Positions 54,901 to 63,319 of a stretch of DNA of 64,000 bases are shown one piece after another. Both the position numbers and the translations under genes were made by a program. The stretch covers positions 682,001 to 746,000 of the forward strand of contig CAWDVG010000001.1 of assembly GCA_963805795.1 (NCBI GenBank). Reading direction: 5' to 3'. The notes under the pieces are model-generated. The model worked only from the letters and a program-made list of their open reading frames with translations. It ran no database searches and was not told the DNA's origin. This stretch comes from CAWARU01 sp963805795 (GTDB lineage Bacteria; Pseudomonadota; Gammaproteobacteria; UBA6186; Azoamicaceae). The stretch's first letter is position 1. Each line of letters opens with the position of its first letter.

Positions 54901-55896
54901 AATGCCTTCCTCGAGTTGACATCGTAGTTCGTGTACGCAAGTCCAAGGCCATTCTTTATTATTATCTTTTTGAAAGAATTGATAGGCAAGTTTTGGATTT
55001 TTTGCTATACCAATTCCCTCCAAATAACAAACTCCAAGGGGGCCGTAAAATTGTTGCTTAGCTAATGTCATACAACAATTGAAAATATCTAAAGTATTGA
55101 ATAGGGGATTTTCAGTGTCTGAAAGATAAAAATTTGCTAAATGAATCAAAGCATCTCTTTCATTTCCCTCTGCCCCCTGAACAAAATATTGCTTGGCTAA
55201 AGCGTAATCTTTTGACACCCCGCCGTGGCCTAAAAAATATAACCAGCCTAATGCAGAAAATATTTTATGTTTATGATCATGTTGTGCTTTCTTTTCATTA
55301 GCCCATTTTAGCCACAATTCAAATACACCATTTGGAATCATTTTAAGTGCGCCATTAGAATAATTGTGTGCTAATTCGATTGCTGTATTGAGGTCTCTAG
55401 CACCCCATTTAAATGCTTCTGTTAAATAATAAAGTGCCTTTTCAAAATCATATGACCCTTCAATTTTTGTTGTAAAATGCTCAAACAACATAAAACAGGC
55501 TTGACTGCGTATTTTATTATGTTCTGCGTTATTTTTAGTATCATTATGTGCGGCTTTTAATAGCCATGGAATTCCTTCAGCCATGTTTTTCTTATCTTTA
55601 TAATAATAGAATAAGGCATTTTCTGACGCGATATCCCGTTTTTTAACCCTTTCCATATGAAGTTTAAAGCGATTATCTAATGTTCTTGTTACTTCAGGGG
55701 TCTTTTTTAAAGTTGACATAAATAAAGCAAGTTTGTCTCGGAATTCCTTTGGTTTATTTAAAAGTATCTCTGTAAATCCAGCAGCGGTTATTTGGCCACG
55801 TTGTACTGCCTGCATTAAATCCAGGATTTCTGCACTGTAGATATTATCTATGGCAGTACTAATTTTATTTTTCATGGATTGTGGCGTTTTAGACAT
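51916..55896 (-). CDS. Large Sel1-repeat and coiled-coil protein with polybasic C-terminus, putative effector
   Basis: A 1,326-residue protein. Residues about 90-730 hold at least ten Sel1 or TPR-like repeats (LGWLYFLGHGGVSKDYALAK, ALCYVDGQGVSKNPKRAFEL, LGRCYEFGFSTEQND). Residues about 770-980 are coiled coil rich in Lys, Glu and Gln. Residues about 1,240-1,310 are low complexity (GSAGSGG, Ala/Asn/Thr), and the protein ends GKKNPKKKKRRK, a strong nuclear-localisation-type signal. There is no signal peptide. A GGGGGGATAAAT ribosome binding site precedes the ATG. Sel1 units are more diverged than in the 18-kb gene, so this is an older paralogue or independent. Effector status and nuclear targeting are inferences. 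Confidence 0.7.
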   Translation of the reverse strand: MSKTPQSMKNKISTAIDNIYSAEILDLMQAVQRGQITAAGFTEILLNKPKEFRDKLALFMSTLKKTPEVTRTLDNRFKLHMERVKKRDIASENALFYYYKDKKNMAEGIPWLLKAAHNDTKNNAEHNKIRSQACFMLFEHFTTKIEGSYDFEKALYYLTEAFKWGARDLNTAIELAHNYSNGALKMIPNGVFELWLKWANEKKAQHDHKHKIFSALGWLYFLGHGGVSKDYALAKQYFVQGAEGNERDALIHLANFYLSDTENPLFNTLDIFNCCMTLAKQQFYGPLGVCYLEGIGIAKNPKLAYQFFQKDNNKEWPWTCVHELRCQLEEGIWPLQTKAVLEALETIAAGNDIPRVSYAETQLYMYYKKSQNTEKYLFWAKKSAERKNPNACLSLAEYYSEGKAKDEALYIHFLTLAAKEKNEKALCQIGIECLLKNEHRLGIAYLNEAIEYGSISAITELALCYVDGQGVSKNPKRAFELFSLATSKNDPKAMAFLGQYYELGLGNCVQDLKKAFEYYEKSYQLGNKDITIKLARHYLYGIGCIEDKAKAFALFSSLKNESILAQLYLGRCYEFGFSTEQNDDLAFKYYVMTSPKIREARFRQAEYWQMGGPVPKNVDKAISEYETLLLELQNPVPFSEIYGTSDEDDIAIKAACLFNLGICHLKQLHFDKALKYFENSQQLGHIYAQNLTAICYRWGVGTTIDLQKAELLSKTLQANSKIDPKVERDLWLDQKQKNETLFVHFLVFPNKFQDMLDLPNNSLFYLRAVLQGLKTKIAALPSPSASVKSSIDKAVAESATAFKVVEELSSNLKSKYEFLRQQITRICQTHVESIEKHVQHLQDDLDACKKQLDNIKLQNSLLTEIVEKLEAEQDINIRRNEAAQNFKNTESNQKKEDAATNQQAIAKSASELATETLKKQLDEKEYNEKRKLERENWKKITAEYHKDFLEKQKVEHDRKMSREIADEILYCYAQSQKDRQKLNFAPKPSARVLAEDWQVPLLVRFKEEKDLLETVTEFLKLSESNINLSLDDLWIEQELLINLLGRLMELSKNLAGKEIKIPVEAATGLRNVLLKHSYFEPIPEIATPDILERIRGINNTIKESVKKLSDFFKIAPQVDYSSKTWEEVSKVLAAPLLDDIVQKSKEPMFSIQKWTLDECIARVKKEESNLQRLTRYQGINKNEDCHNIVSRCCKARWGSTSSYVKANVRGLLGVNPDPTLYAYLVNEEYIKLGNEFRHSNQALIYSKMNSTGSAGSGGTAVSGSAGSGPSYDIKKKPSLLAENTTATAANVAGTGTAALNTAAADANNGQAAPEGKKNPKKKKRRK

Positions 55897-56302
55897 ATTT
55901 ATCCCCCCAGAACGTTAATTTATTATCATCAATAATGTTATTATTTTACAGATCTGAATAGAAGGGGTCAAATGTTTCGTCTATAGGGAATATCATTCAT
56001 TTATGAGTTAGTTAGAAACATTCTTATTTTTCAACCTTGTATGAACTATCAATAAAAACCTAACTAACTTTCATTAAATATAAATGTAGAATGTATTGCT
56101 AAGACCATACTGTATATATGATGAGTGTTATTTCTTTGACAATTAATTAAGCGTGGTAATGGCTTATATTAGTAAACTATTTTTTCTTTTTCTTCTTTTT
56201 GGAGAGATAGCGAGGGTGGAATTAGCAGGTTCTTAACAATGCGTAAATCAACCCTTGCAATTGCAAGCCAAAGGCGATACTATATCAAGAATCAAGATTT
56301 AA
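55897..56302. other. Intergenic region between Sel1 gene and tRNA-fMet
   Basis: AT-rich, with a partial GAAGGGGTCAAA word like the start of the palindrome at 3604, and TTGACAATTAATTAAG near 56138 that may be an additional promoter. A pyrimidine-rich run (TTTTTTCTTTTTCTTC) lies near 56182. No open frame of note. Confidence 0.35.
56255..56283 (+). promoter_or_regulatory. Probable promoter of tRNA-fMet
   Basis: TTGCAA at 56255-56260 and TACTAT at 56278-56283, 17 bases apart, with the tRNA beginning 20 bases after the -10. Both hexamers match the consensus at four of six positions. Confidence 0.5.
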
Positions 56303-56379
<77 letters not shown>

Positions 56380-56395
56380 GAACAACTTAATAAGA

Positions 56396-56417
56396 AGCCC
56401 CTATTTGGGGCTTTTTG
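56396..56417 (+). terminator. Factor-independent terminator after tRNA-fMet
   Basis: AGCCCC-TATTT-GGGGCT followed by TTTTTG. It can separate tRNA transcription from the downstream rimP operon. Confidence 0.85.
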
Positions 56418-56437
56418 TTAAAAGGTAGCAGGAAAAG

Positions 56438-56458
56438 TGGGCGTATAGCCCATTTTTT
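56438..56458 (+). terminator. Second terminator-like hairpin before rimP
   Basis: TGGGC-GTATA-GCCCA followed by TTTTTT. In tandem with the terminator 40 bases earlier. It may attenuate read-through into rimP-nusA; NusA autoregulation of this operon is known in E. coli. Confidence 0.7.
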
Positions 56459-56520
56459 GTTTATTGGGTATGGGTAAAAATTTGGGTTGATTTGGGCAAA
56501 TATAAAGCGTTTGGACTGGG

Positions 56521-56988
56521 GTGAAGAGTTTAGTGGAAAAGGTTACAACCCTTGAGAGGCTGATTGAACCTATAGTAACTGGCCTAGGCTATATCTATGT
56601 GGGCTTACAACAGTTTCCACAAGGGAAACACTCCTTGCTACGGCTTTATATAGATAAAGAACCCAATGGGGTTAGTATTGATGATTGCAGCCTGGTAAGT
56701 CGGCAAGTAGGGGCTTTATTAGAAGTAGAAGCTCCAAACTTTGCTCTTTATACCCTAGAGGTATCTTCACCAGGGCTTGATAGGGTGTTATTTAGCCCAG
56801 AACAATTTAGGGAATACCTAGGTAGACAGGTATCGATTCATTTAACTGTGGCCATGAATGGCCGCCGAAATTTTAAGGGCATAGTAAAGGACGTGCAAAA
56901 TTCTGTGATTTGTATAGAAAGCGACAATGAACTCATAACTCTTTCTTTCACAGATATTCATGAGGCTCGGCTTGTGCCGGAATGGTAG
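56521..56988 (+). CDS. rimP: Ribosome maturation factor RimP
   Basis: Needed for 30S subunit assembly. The 155-residue protein has the N-terminal LRLYIDKEPNGVSIDDCSLV, then LEVSSPGLDRVL and a C-terminal SH3-like domain (FKGIVKDVQNSVICIES). The start is probably the GTG at 56521, though a second GTG 12 bases later is also possible. It leads the translation-factor operon; nusA follows after 61 bases. Confidence 0.95.
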   Translation: MKSLVEKVTTLERLIEPIVTGLGYIYVGLQQFPQGKHSLLRLYIDKEPNGVSIDDCSLVSRQVGALLEVEAPNFALYTLEVSSPGLDRVLFSPEQFREYLGRQVSIHLTVAMNGRRNFKGIVKDVQNSVICIESDNELITLSFTDIHEARLVPEW

Positions 56989-57049
56989 GTCAAAAAAATG
57001 GCCTGTAGGGGTCTAACATGACCTGAATAGATTCGTAACGAGGCTTAAC

Positions 57050-58550
57050 ATGAGCAAAGAAATTCCACTAAAGCTAATGGTAAACGCCGTCTCTAACGAG
57101 AAAGGCGTATCAGAGGAAGTCGTTTTTCAAGCAATTGAAGCGGCTTTGGTTACCGCCACTAAGAAATTACATGGCATTGATTTTGATGTGCGAGTGGTTA
57201 TCGATCGAAAAACAGGTCGTTATGAAACTTACCGCATGTGGACAGTGGTTCCCGATCCCACAGAGGAAATTCCCTTAGAATTCCCCTTGAAGCAAATTCC
57301 CCTTTCCGATGCAAAATTACGATCCCCCGATCATAAACCGGGTGATATTATTTTAGAGCCTATGGAATCCATTGAATTTGGACGAATTGGCGCCCAAACT
57401 GCGAAACAAGTTATTTTGAAAAAAGTGCGTGAAGCCGAATTCGAAAATATTGCAGATGAATATCGCAAGAAAAAAGGCCAGCTTCTCACAGGTGTCGTCA
57501 AAAAAACCTCTAGAGAAGTGGTGATTATGGATTTAGGCAGCAGTGCAGAAGGTATTCTTCGTCGTGAAGATATGCTTCCCCGGGAAGCTGTTCGCCCAGG
57601 TGATCGTGTTAGAGCATATTTATTGGATGTCATAACCCAAGTCAAGGGACCTGAACTGCTACTGAGTCGCACTTGTAACGAAATGTTAATCGAATTATTT
57701 AAAATAGAAGTGCCGGAAGTCGGAGAAGGGATTATTGAAATTAAAAGTGTTGCAAGAGATCCGGGTCACCGGGCAAAAATTGCTGTCAAAACCAATGATG
57801 GTCGTATTGATCCCGTCGGCGCTTGTGTGGGTATTCGGGGTGCCACGGGTTCAAGCAGTATCCAATGAGTTAGGCGGTGAGCGCGTAGATATCATTCTTT
57901 GGAATGATAATCCTGCGCAATTGGTTATGAATGCGATGGCGCCTGCTGAAGTGGTTTCTATCGTAGTGGATGAAGACGCCCATACCATGGATGTAGCTGT
58001 GGCAGAGGCACATTTATCCCAGGCGATTGGTCGCAATGGCCAAAATGTACGTTTAGCGAGTCTTTTAACCGGCTGGGAATTGAATGTTATTACAGACAAA
58101 GAAGCAACGGATCGCACGAGCGCAGAGCAAGAAAAATTAGTGGGAACATTTACGACCCATTTACAGGTAGATGATGAAGTTGCGAATGTTCTAATAGAGG
58201 AAGGTTTTACAAGCCTTGAAGAAATTGCCTATGTCCCTATTCAGGAACTATTAAGTATTGATGGCTTTGATGAAGAGATTGTAACTGAACTTCGTGAACG
58301 AGCTAAGAGTGCTTTACTGACAGAAGCCATTGCCAGTGAAGAAAAATTAAGCGAGAAAAAACCTGCGGATGATCTCTTAGCCTTAGATGGAATGTCTCAA
58401 GAGTTGGCCTATAATCTGGCAAATCGTGGGATATTAACCCGAGACGATTTAGCTGAGCTTGCTGTTGATGATTTAACAGAGCTTGCAAAAATGACAGACA
58501 AAGACGCGGCGAAGTTGATTATGACGGCGCGTGCACATTGGTTTGTCTAA
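57050..58550 (+). CDS. nusA: Transcription termination/antitermination factor NusA, reading frame interrupted by +1 shift
   Basis: Binds RNA polymerase and modulates pausing, termination and antitermination. Joined length is about 499 residues: N-terminal domain, S1 domain (GVVKKTSREVVIMDLGSSAE), two KH domains and two C-terminal acidic repeats (QELLSIDGFDEEIVTEL and LLALDGMSQELAYNLAN). The first frame ends at GIRGATGSSSIQ; the second frame continues with RVQAVSNELGGERVDIILW. Deleting one C in the CC at 57843-57844 restores GIRGARVQAV, exactly the family sequence. nusA is essential and the rest is intact, so an insertion error is more likely than gene loss. Confidence 0.93.
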
Positions 58551-58564
58551 CTGGAGGAAATTTG

Positions 58565-61168
58565 ATGACAGTTGAGACCGTCGAACAAATGGCTAAGTCC
58601 ATCGGTATTGCTCCAGATCGTTTGCTATTACAATTAAAAAATGCTGGTATTCCAGTAGGAAATACCAGTGAAGCTGTCACTGCGGAACAAAAACGAGCCT
58701 ATCTAGATTTTCTTGAACAAAAACATGGCGAAACACCTTCCGGAGAACCTAAAAAAATTACTCTGAAACGTAAAAGTGTGAGTGAAATTAAAGTCCAACG
58801 ATCTGGAGGCCAGAAAGGCACTGTGAGTGTGGTACGAAAAAAACGTCATGTTTATGTGAAACGTGAACCCTCTCAGGATGCTGCATTAGAACCGATATTA
58901 ACCGAAGTACCAGCGGAAGTAGCCAGCGAAGCCGCAGAAACTAAACAAACTGAACAACATAACGCGGCTGCAACAGCAACAGTAGTTGAAAAAGCTGCAG
59001 AAACGAGCTCGAAAGAAAACCTTGTAAATATAGTAGAGCCTTCTGCAGAAGGCGGCTCGCCAGCGATAGAAGTTTTAGAGAATGCCGTCGCGACACCTAA
59101 ATCCATAGAGGAAAAACCAGAGAGCGGAAAGCATAAAGGACGCGGTCGCAATAGTTCCATGGAAGATGAAGCTGCTGGACGGGGTCGACATAAACCGAAA
59201 ATTCGTACTGAGGCCCCACCCGATTGGCGGAAAATAAAAGATTTACCCAAAGTGGGAACAACCATTAATCTTGCAGATGACGTAGAAGAAGAGGAACGTC
59301 CAGCCTATAGCGGTAGACGTCATCGACCAAAAAAATTCAGAGACTCTCAAGAAACAGTTAAGCTTAAAAAAGATCTACAAAAAAAACATGTTTTTGAAAA
59401 ACCTGTAGGACCACTCGTTCGAGAAGTGAATATTGGTGAAACCATTACTGTTTCTGAATTGGCACAGCAAATGTCGGCAAAATCGGGTGATGTTATTAAA
59501 GCGCTTATGAAAATGGGTGTTATGGCTACCATTAATCAATCTTTAGATCAGGCAACTGCGGTATTACTCGCAGAAGAATTGGGCCATACCATTAAACTTG
59601 TTAAAGACAATACCATTGAAGACACATTAACAGAGCAGTTAGAAAAAGCGACCGGGGAACTACAGACTCGTCCGCCGATTGTGACGGTTATGGGGCATGT
59701 TGATCATGGTAAAACTTCTTTACTCGATTATATCCGTCGGACACGGGTTGTTGCTAAAGAAGCCGGGGGAATTACCCAGCATATCGGTGCTTATCATGTT
59801 GAAACCAGCCGTGGTGTATTAACTTTCTTAGATACCCCGGGTCATGCTGCATTTACTGCCATGCGTGCTCGCGGTGTTAAATGTACAGATATTGTCGTAT
59901 TAGTGGTGGCGGCTGATGATGGTGTAATGCCACAAACCGTTGAAGCCATTCAGCATGCACAAGCGGCCAATGTACCTATCGTGGTTGCATTGAATAAAAT
60001 TGATAAAGCAGGCGCTGATCTGAATCGTATACATAATGACTTAGCTCAACATGGTATTGTTCCTGAGTCTTGGGGCGGAGATGTCATGTTCTACCCTGTT
60101 TCTGCAAAGGAAGGAACCGGTATTGATGCACTATTGGAAGGGCTTGCATTACAGGCTGAAGTTTTAGAATTGAAAGCGCCAACCACTGGACCTGCAAAAG
60201 GAGTTGTTTTAGAAGCTAGATTAGACAAGGGCCGCGGTCCTGTCGCGTCGGTATTAATTCAAAATGGGACATTAAAACAAGGAGATATGATCCTTGCAGG
60301 GCTAGAGTATGGACGAGTCCGTGCCATGATAAACGAAGTGGGTAAACAGGTAACCGAAGTGGGTCCTTCAATGCCAGTTGAGGTATTGGGTTTATCCGGC
60401 ACACCTGCTGCTGGCGATGAATTTATTGTTGTCGCAGATGAACGAAAAGCCCGTGAAATTGCTTTACATCGTCAAAGCAAAAAACGACATGATCGTATGC
60501 AAAGGCATGAAGTCTCCACCCTGGAAGGCATTTTTGATAGAATTAAACAAGGTGAATTAAAGAACTTAAGAATTGTATTAAAAGCAGATGTTCAGGGTTC
60601 TGTTGGTGCTTTATCTGAAGCACTCGAAGGTTTATCCACCGATCAAGTCAAGGTAAAAATTATTTCTGCGGGTGTCGGTGGCATTAATGAATCGGATGTC
60701 AGTTTAGCGATGGCTTCCGCTGCAATCTTGATTGGTTTTAATGTTCGTGCCGATGCAACAGCAAGACGTTTAGCCGAAAATGAATCTTTTGAAATTAATT
60801 ATTACAGTATTATTTACGAAGTAGTGGATGGGGTGCAACGAGCCATTAATGGTCTTTTAGGCCCAGAATTCAAAGAACGCATCTTAGGGTTAGCTGAAGT
60901 TCGGGATGTATTCCGATCCGCAAAACTCGGTGCTATTGCAGGGTGTATGGTCATTGAAGGTACGGTAAAACGTGGTTTCCCCATACGAGTGCTACGAGAT
61001 AATGTTGTTATCTATCAAGGGGAATTAGAATCTTTAAGACGTTTCAAAGAAGATGCAACCGAAGTTCGTAATGGTACAGAATGTGGTATTGGCGTTAAAA
61101 ATTACAATGATGTGAAAGTAGGCGACCAAATCGAAGTGTATGAAACAGTACAAGTTAATCGAGAGTAG
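58565..61168 (+). CDS. infB: Translation initiation factor IF-2
   Basis: GTPase that brings initiator tRNA to the ribosome. 867 residues. The N-terminal IF2_N helix domain is followed by a long charged variable linker (about residues 70-290), a second IF2_N domain, the GTPase core with GHVDHGKTS near 378-386, DTPGHAAF and NKIDKAG, and C-terminal domains with VLKADVQGSVGALSEAL. GGAGGAAATTTG precedes the ATG at 58565; the frame upstream to 58538 overlaps nusA and is not used. Confidence 0.97.
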   Translation: MTVETVEQMAKSIGIAPDRLLLQLKNAGIPVGNTSEAVTAEQKRAYLDFLEQKHGETPSGEPKKITLKRKSVSEIKVQRSGGQKGTVSVVRKKRHVYVKREPSQDAALEPILTEVPAEVASEAAETKQTEQHNAAATATVVEKAAETSSKENLVNIVEPSAEGGSPAIEVLENAVATPKSIEEKPESGKHKGRGRNSSMEDEAAGRGRHKPKIRTEAPPDWRKIKDLPKVGTTINLADDVEEEERPAYSGRRHRPKKFRDSQETVKLKKDLQKKHVFEKPVGPLVREVNIGETITVSELAQQMSAKSGDVIKALMKMGVMATINQSLDQATAVLLAEELGHTIKLVKDNTIEDTLTEQLEKATGELQTRPPIVTVMGHVDHGKTSLLDYIRRTRVVAKEAGGITQHIGAYHVETSRGVLTFLDTPGHAAFTAMRARGVKCTDIVVLVVAADDGVMPQTVEAIQHAQAANVPIVVALNKIDKAGADLNRIHNDLAQHGIVPESWGGDVMFYPVSAKEGTGIDALLEGLALQAEVLELKAPTTGPAKGVVLEARLDKGRGPVASVLIQNGTLKQGDMILAGLEYGRVRAMINEVGKQVTEVGPSMPVEVLGLSGTPAAGDEFIVVADERKAREIALHRQSKKRHDRMQRHEVSTLEGIFDRIKQGELKNLRIVLKADVQGSVGALSEALEGLSTDQVKVKIISAGVGGINESDVSLAMASAAILIGFNVRADATARRLAENESFEINYYSIIYEVVDGVQRAINGLLGPEFKERILGLAEVRDVFRSAKLGAIAGCMVIEGTVKRGFPIRVLRDNVVIYQGELESLRRFKEDATEVRNGTECGIGVKNYNDVKVGDQIEVYETVQVNRE

Positions 61169-61238
61169 ATAAAAGACATTCGCGTAAATAGAACAAGAGT
61201 CAATAAACAAAGTAGATAAACGAGAGTAAATAAATACA

Positions 61239-61604
61239 GTGAAAAAAAAATTAAATGCGCCCAACAGAGGTTTTGATCGGATGGATAGAATTGCAGATTT
61301 AATGCATCGATCCATTGCGAAGTTATTGCGCGAGGAATTTAAAGATCCGCGTGTAGAATTTGTAACAGTGGCATTTGTAAAAGTAAGTCGAGATTTAGCA
61401 CATGCTAAGGTGTATGTTACAGTGTTAGACGAATCAAAAACCCTTGCAACCATTAAAATATTAAATGGGGCTGCTGGTTTTTTCCGTAGCCAATTAGCTC
61501 GTATGATGTCGTTACGTATCGTCCCAAAACCACAATTTATTTTTGATGAATCGATTGCCAGAGGAACTCGTATATTATCATTGATCGAGCGACAAGTTGG
61601 GTGA
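61239..61604 (+). CDS. rbfA: Ribosome-binding factor A
   Basis: A 121-residue KH-type protein required for 16S rRNA 5' end maturation and cold growth. It starts KKKLNAPNRGFDRMDRIADL from a GTG and contains LREEFKDPRVEFVTV and HAKVYVTVLDES, ending RIPxLxF-like in KPQFIFDESIARGTRI. It lies between infB and truB, the standard order. Confidence 0.95.
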   Translation: MKKKLNAPNRGFDRMDRIADLMHRSIAKLLREEFKDPRVEFVTVAFVKVSRDLAHAKVYVTVLDESKTLATIKILNGAAGFFRSQLARMMSLRIVPKPQFIFDESIARGTRILSLIERQVG

Positions 61605-61664
61605 AAATAGGTTCTTACAGAGTGACAGCTAGAGTAAATATAGGATAAATACAGAGTGAAAGTG

Positions 61665-62576
61665 ATGCATCCAAAAAGAAATATTGATGGGATTCTTATT
61701 TTGGATAAACCCAAAGGGCTTACTTCCAATGCTGCTTTGCAAGCAGTTAAGCGTTTATATAAGGCAAAAAAGGCCGGCCATACTGGTAGCCTTGACCCAA
61801 TAGCAACCGGTTTATTACCGATTTGCTTTGGCGAAGCTACGAAATTTTCCCGCTTTTTATTAGAATCTGATAAAACCTATCGACTTGAAGCCAAATTGGG
61901 TGTTCGAACCGACAGCGGTGATACAGAAGGGACAATCATACAAGAAAGACCTGTGCCCTCATTTTCCTTAGAGGAATTAGAAAAAGCCCTAGATCATTTT
62001 CGTGGTCGTATTTCACAAATTCCTTCCATGTTTTCGGCTATTAGAATTAATGGAAAACGTTGCCATCAGCTTGCAAGACAAGGATTAACAGTAGAGCGCA
62101 CAGCGCGTGAAATTACCATTTATAGTGCTATTTTATTGTCTTACGAAAATGGAATTTTAAGTTTAGATGTTAAGGCAAGTAAGGGAACCTATATCCGAAC
62201 CCTAGTCGATGATCTGGGAGAATTGTTAGGTTGCGGTGCGCATGTGATTTCTTTGCGTAGACTCGGTGCAGGACCCTATAACGCCGATCACATGGTGAGT
62301 TTGCAAACCCTAGTGGATTGGGAGTCAGAAGGAAATTGGCAAGCATTAGAAAATCAAGTCTTACCTTTAGAAAGTTCTTTATCCCTATGGCCAGAGATTA
62401 ATATATCGGAAGCCGCTGCTTTTTATTTAAGACAAGGACAACCTATGGCTTTGCCCTATTCTCCTAAATCCGGTTGGGTGAAACTTACTATAAAAAACAG
62501 TCGCTTTTTTGGGGTAGGGGAGATGTTGGAAGATGGCCGTGTGGCCCCAAGGCGTTTAGTTGCAGATCTGAGGTAA
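61665..62576 (+). CDS. truB: tRNA pseudouridine-55 synthase
   Basis: Makes pseudouridine at position 55 in the T arm of all elongator tRNAs. About 303 residues. The N-terminal signature is GILILDKPKGLTSNAALQAV, and the catalytic Asp is in GHTGSLDPIATGLLP. KASKGTYIRTLVDDLGE is the second conserved block, and a PUA-like C-terminus follows. I prefer the ATG at 61665 to the GTG at 61656. In most relatives rpsO and pnp follow; here they are replaced by unrelated genes. Confidence 0.95.
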   Translation: MHPKRNIDGILILDKPKGLTSNAALQAVKRLYKAKKAGHTGSLDPIATGLLPICFGEATKFSRFLLESDKTYRLEAKLGVRTDSGDTEGTIIQERPVPSFSLEELEKALDHFRGRISQIPSMFSAIRINGKRCHQLARQGLTVERTAREITIYSAILLSYENGILSLDVKASKGTYIRTLVDDLGELLGCGAHVISLRRLGAGPYNADHMVSLQTLVDWESEGNWQALENQVLPLESSLSLWPEINISEAAAFYLRQGQPMALPYSPKSGWVKLTIKNSRFFGVGEMLEDGRVAPRRLVADLR

Positions 62577-62606
62577 ATGAATGTAGAATTATTTTGAGGT
62601 GAATTG

Positions 62607-63257
62607 ATGACTGTTTTAAATAAAATGACCCTTGATGAATTGGAACTTGAAAAGATACTCTCTCGTTATCCTCAAATATTAAGAGAACAACTTGAAACTT
62701 TGCTTCAAAATACTCAAAAAGAATATGAAGAATTACAGTCTTACTTGCTAACTAAAAGAGAAAAGATGCAAGCATCTCTGCATCAGATTTCTAAAAGAAT
62801 ATTTATGGGAGTTTCCGCAGCGGGTCAGATGGTTTTTAGCGAGGGGGCTAAAGCTGTGATTAAAACAATCACTACAATAGATCCGGATTCAACCAATCTT
62901 GATAAACTTGAAGCTGAAAAACTTCTGAATGAAAAAATAAAACAGCTGGTGGAATTAAATGCCAGAATTAAAGAAAATATAGTTTCATTCACCGTATCAC
63001 TGAATAAGCTAGAAAAACCTCCTGAATCTTCTTTATGGACTGATCTTACTGCAATATGTTGTGGTTATAAAAAAGAAGAGTTGGCTTGGTTTCGTCTGGA
63101 TGCCAAGATTCATTTGTTGAATGCTATCTGCCAAAATATGGATAAGTTAATCAAGCCGAAGATAGCTGTAAATAATATACCAAAGATAAATGGTATTCAA
63201 CTTTCGAATTTCTCTAATGGTATTCATTCTCGTATTGATTGTAAAATTAGTTTATAA
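62607..63257 (+). CDS. Helical protein of unknown function
   Basis: About 216 residues following GAGGTGAATTG and an ATG at 62607. Mostly helical and charged: ELELEKILSRYPQILREQLE and ETLLQNTQKEYEELQSYLLT predict coiled coil in the first 75 residues, followed by a Gly/Ala hydrophobic turn (RIFMGVSAAGQMVFSEGAKA) and a second amphipathic coiled stretch (LEAEKLLNEKIKQLVELNAR). I do not recognise the family. It is followed 62 bases later by another unrecognised gene with a hydrophobic profile, so the two may form an operon or a pair of interacting proteins. Confidence 0.55.
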   Translation: MTVLNKMTLDELELEKILSRYPQILREQLETLLQNTQKEYEELQSYLLTKREKMQASLHQISKRIFMGVSAAGQMVFSEGAKAVIKTITTIDPDSTNLDKLEAEKLLNEKIKQLVELNARIKENIVSFTVSLNKLEKPPESSLWTDLTAICCGYKKEELAWFRLDAKIHLLNAICQNMDKLIKPKIAVNNIPKINGIQLSNFSNGIHSRIDCKISL

Positions 63258-63319
63258 TACTTTATTTTACTTATGATCTTGAGTATTTTTGAACAATAAA
63301 TTAAACAATGGGAGAGAAG

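Noticed and set aside
61034..61729. 231-codon minus-strand frame across rbfA
   Set aside because: Antisense to infB end, rbfA and truB start, all unmistakable on the plus strand; its Ser/Ile-rich composition is that of a shadow frame.
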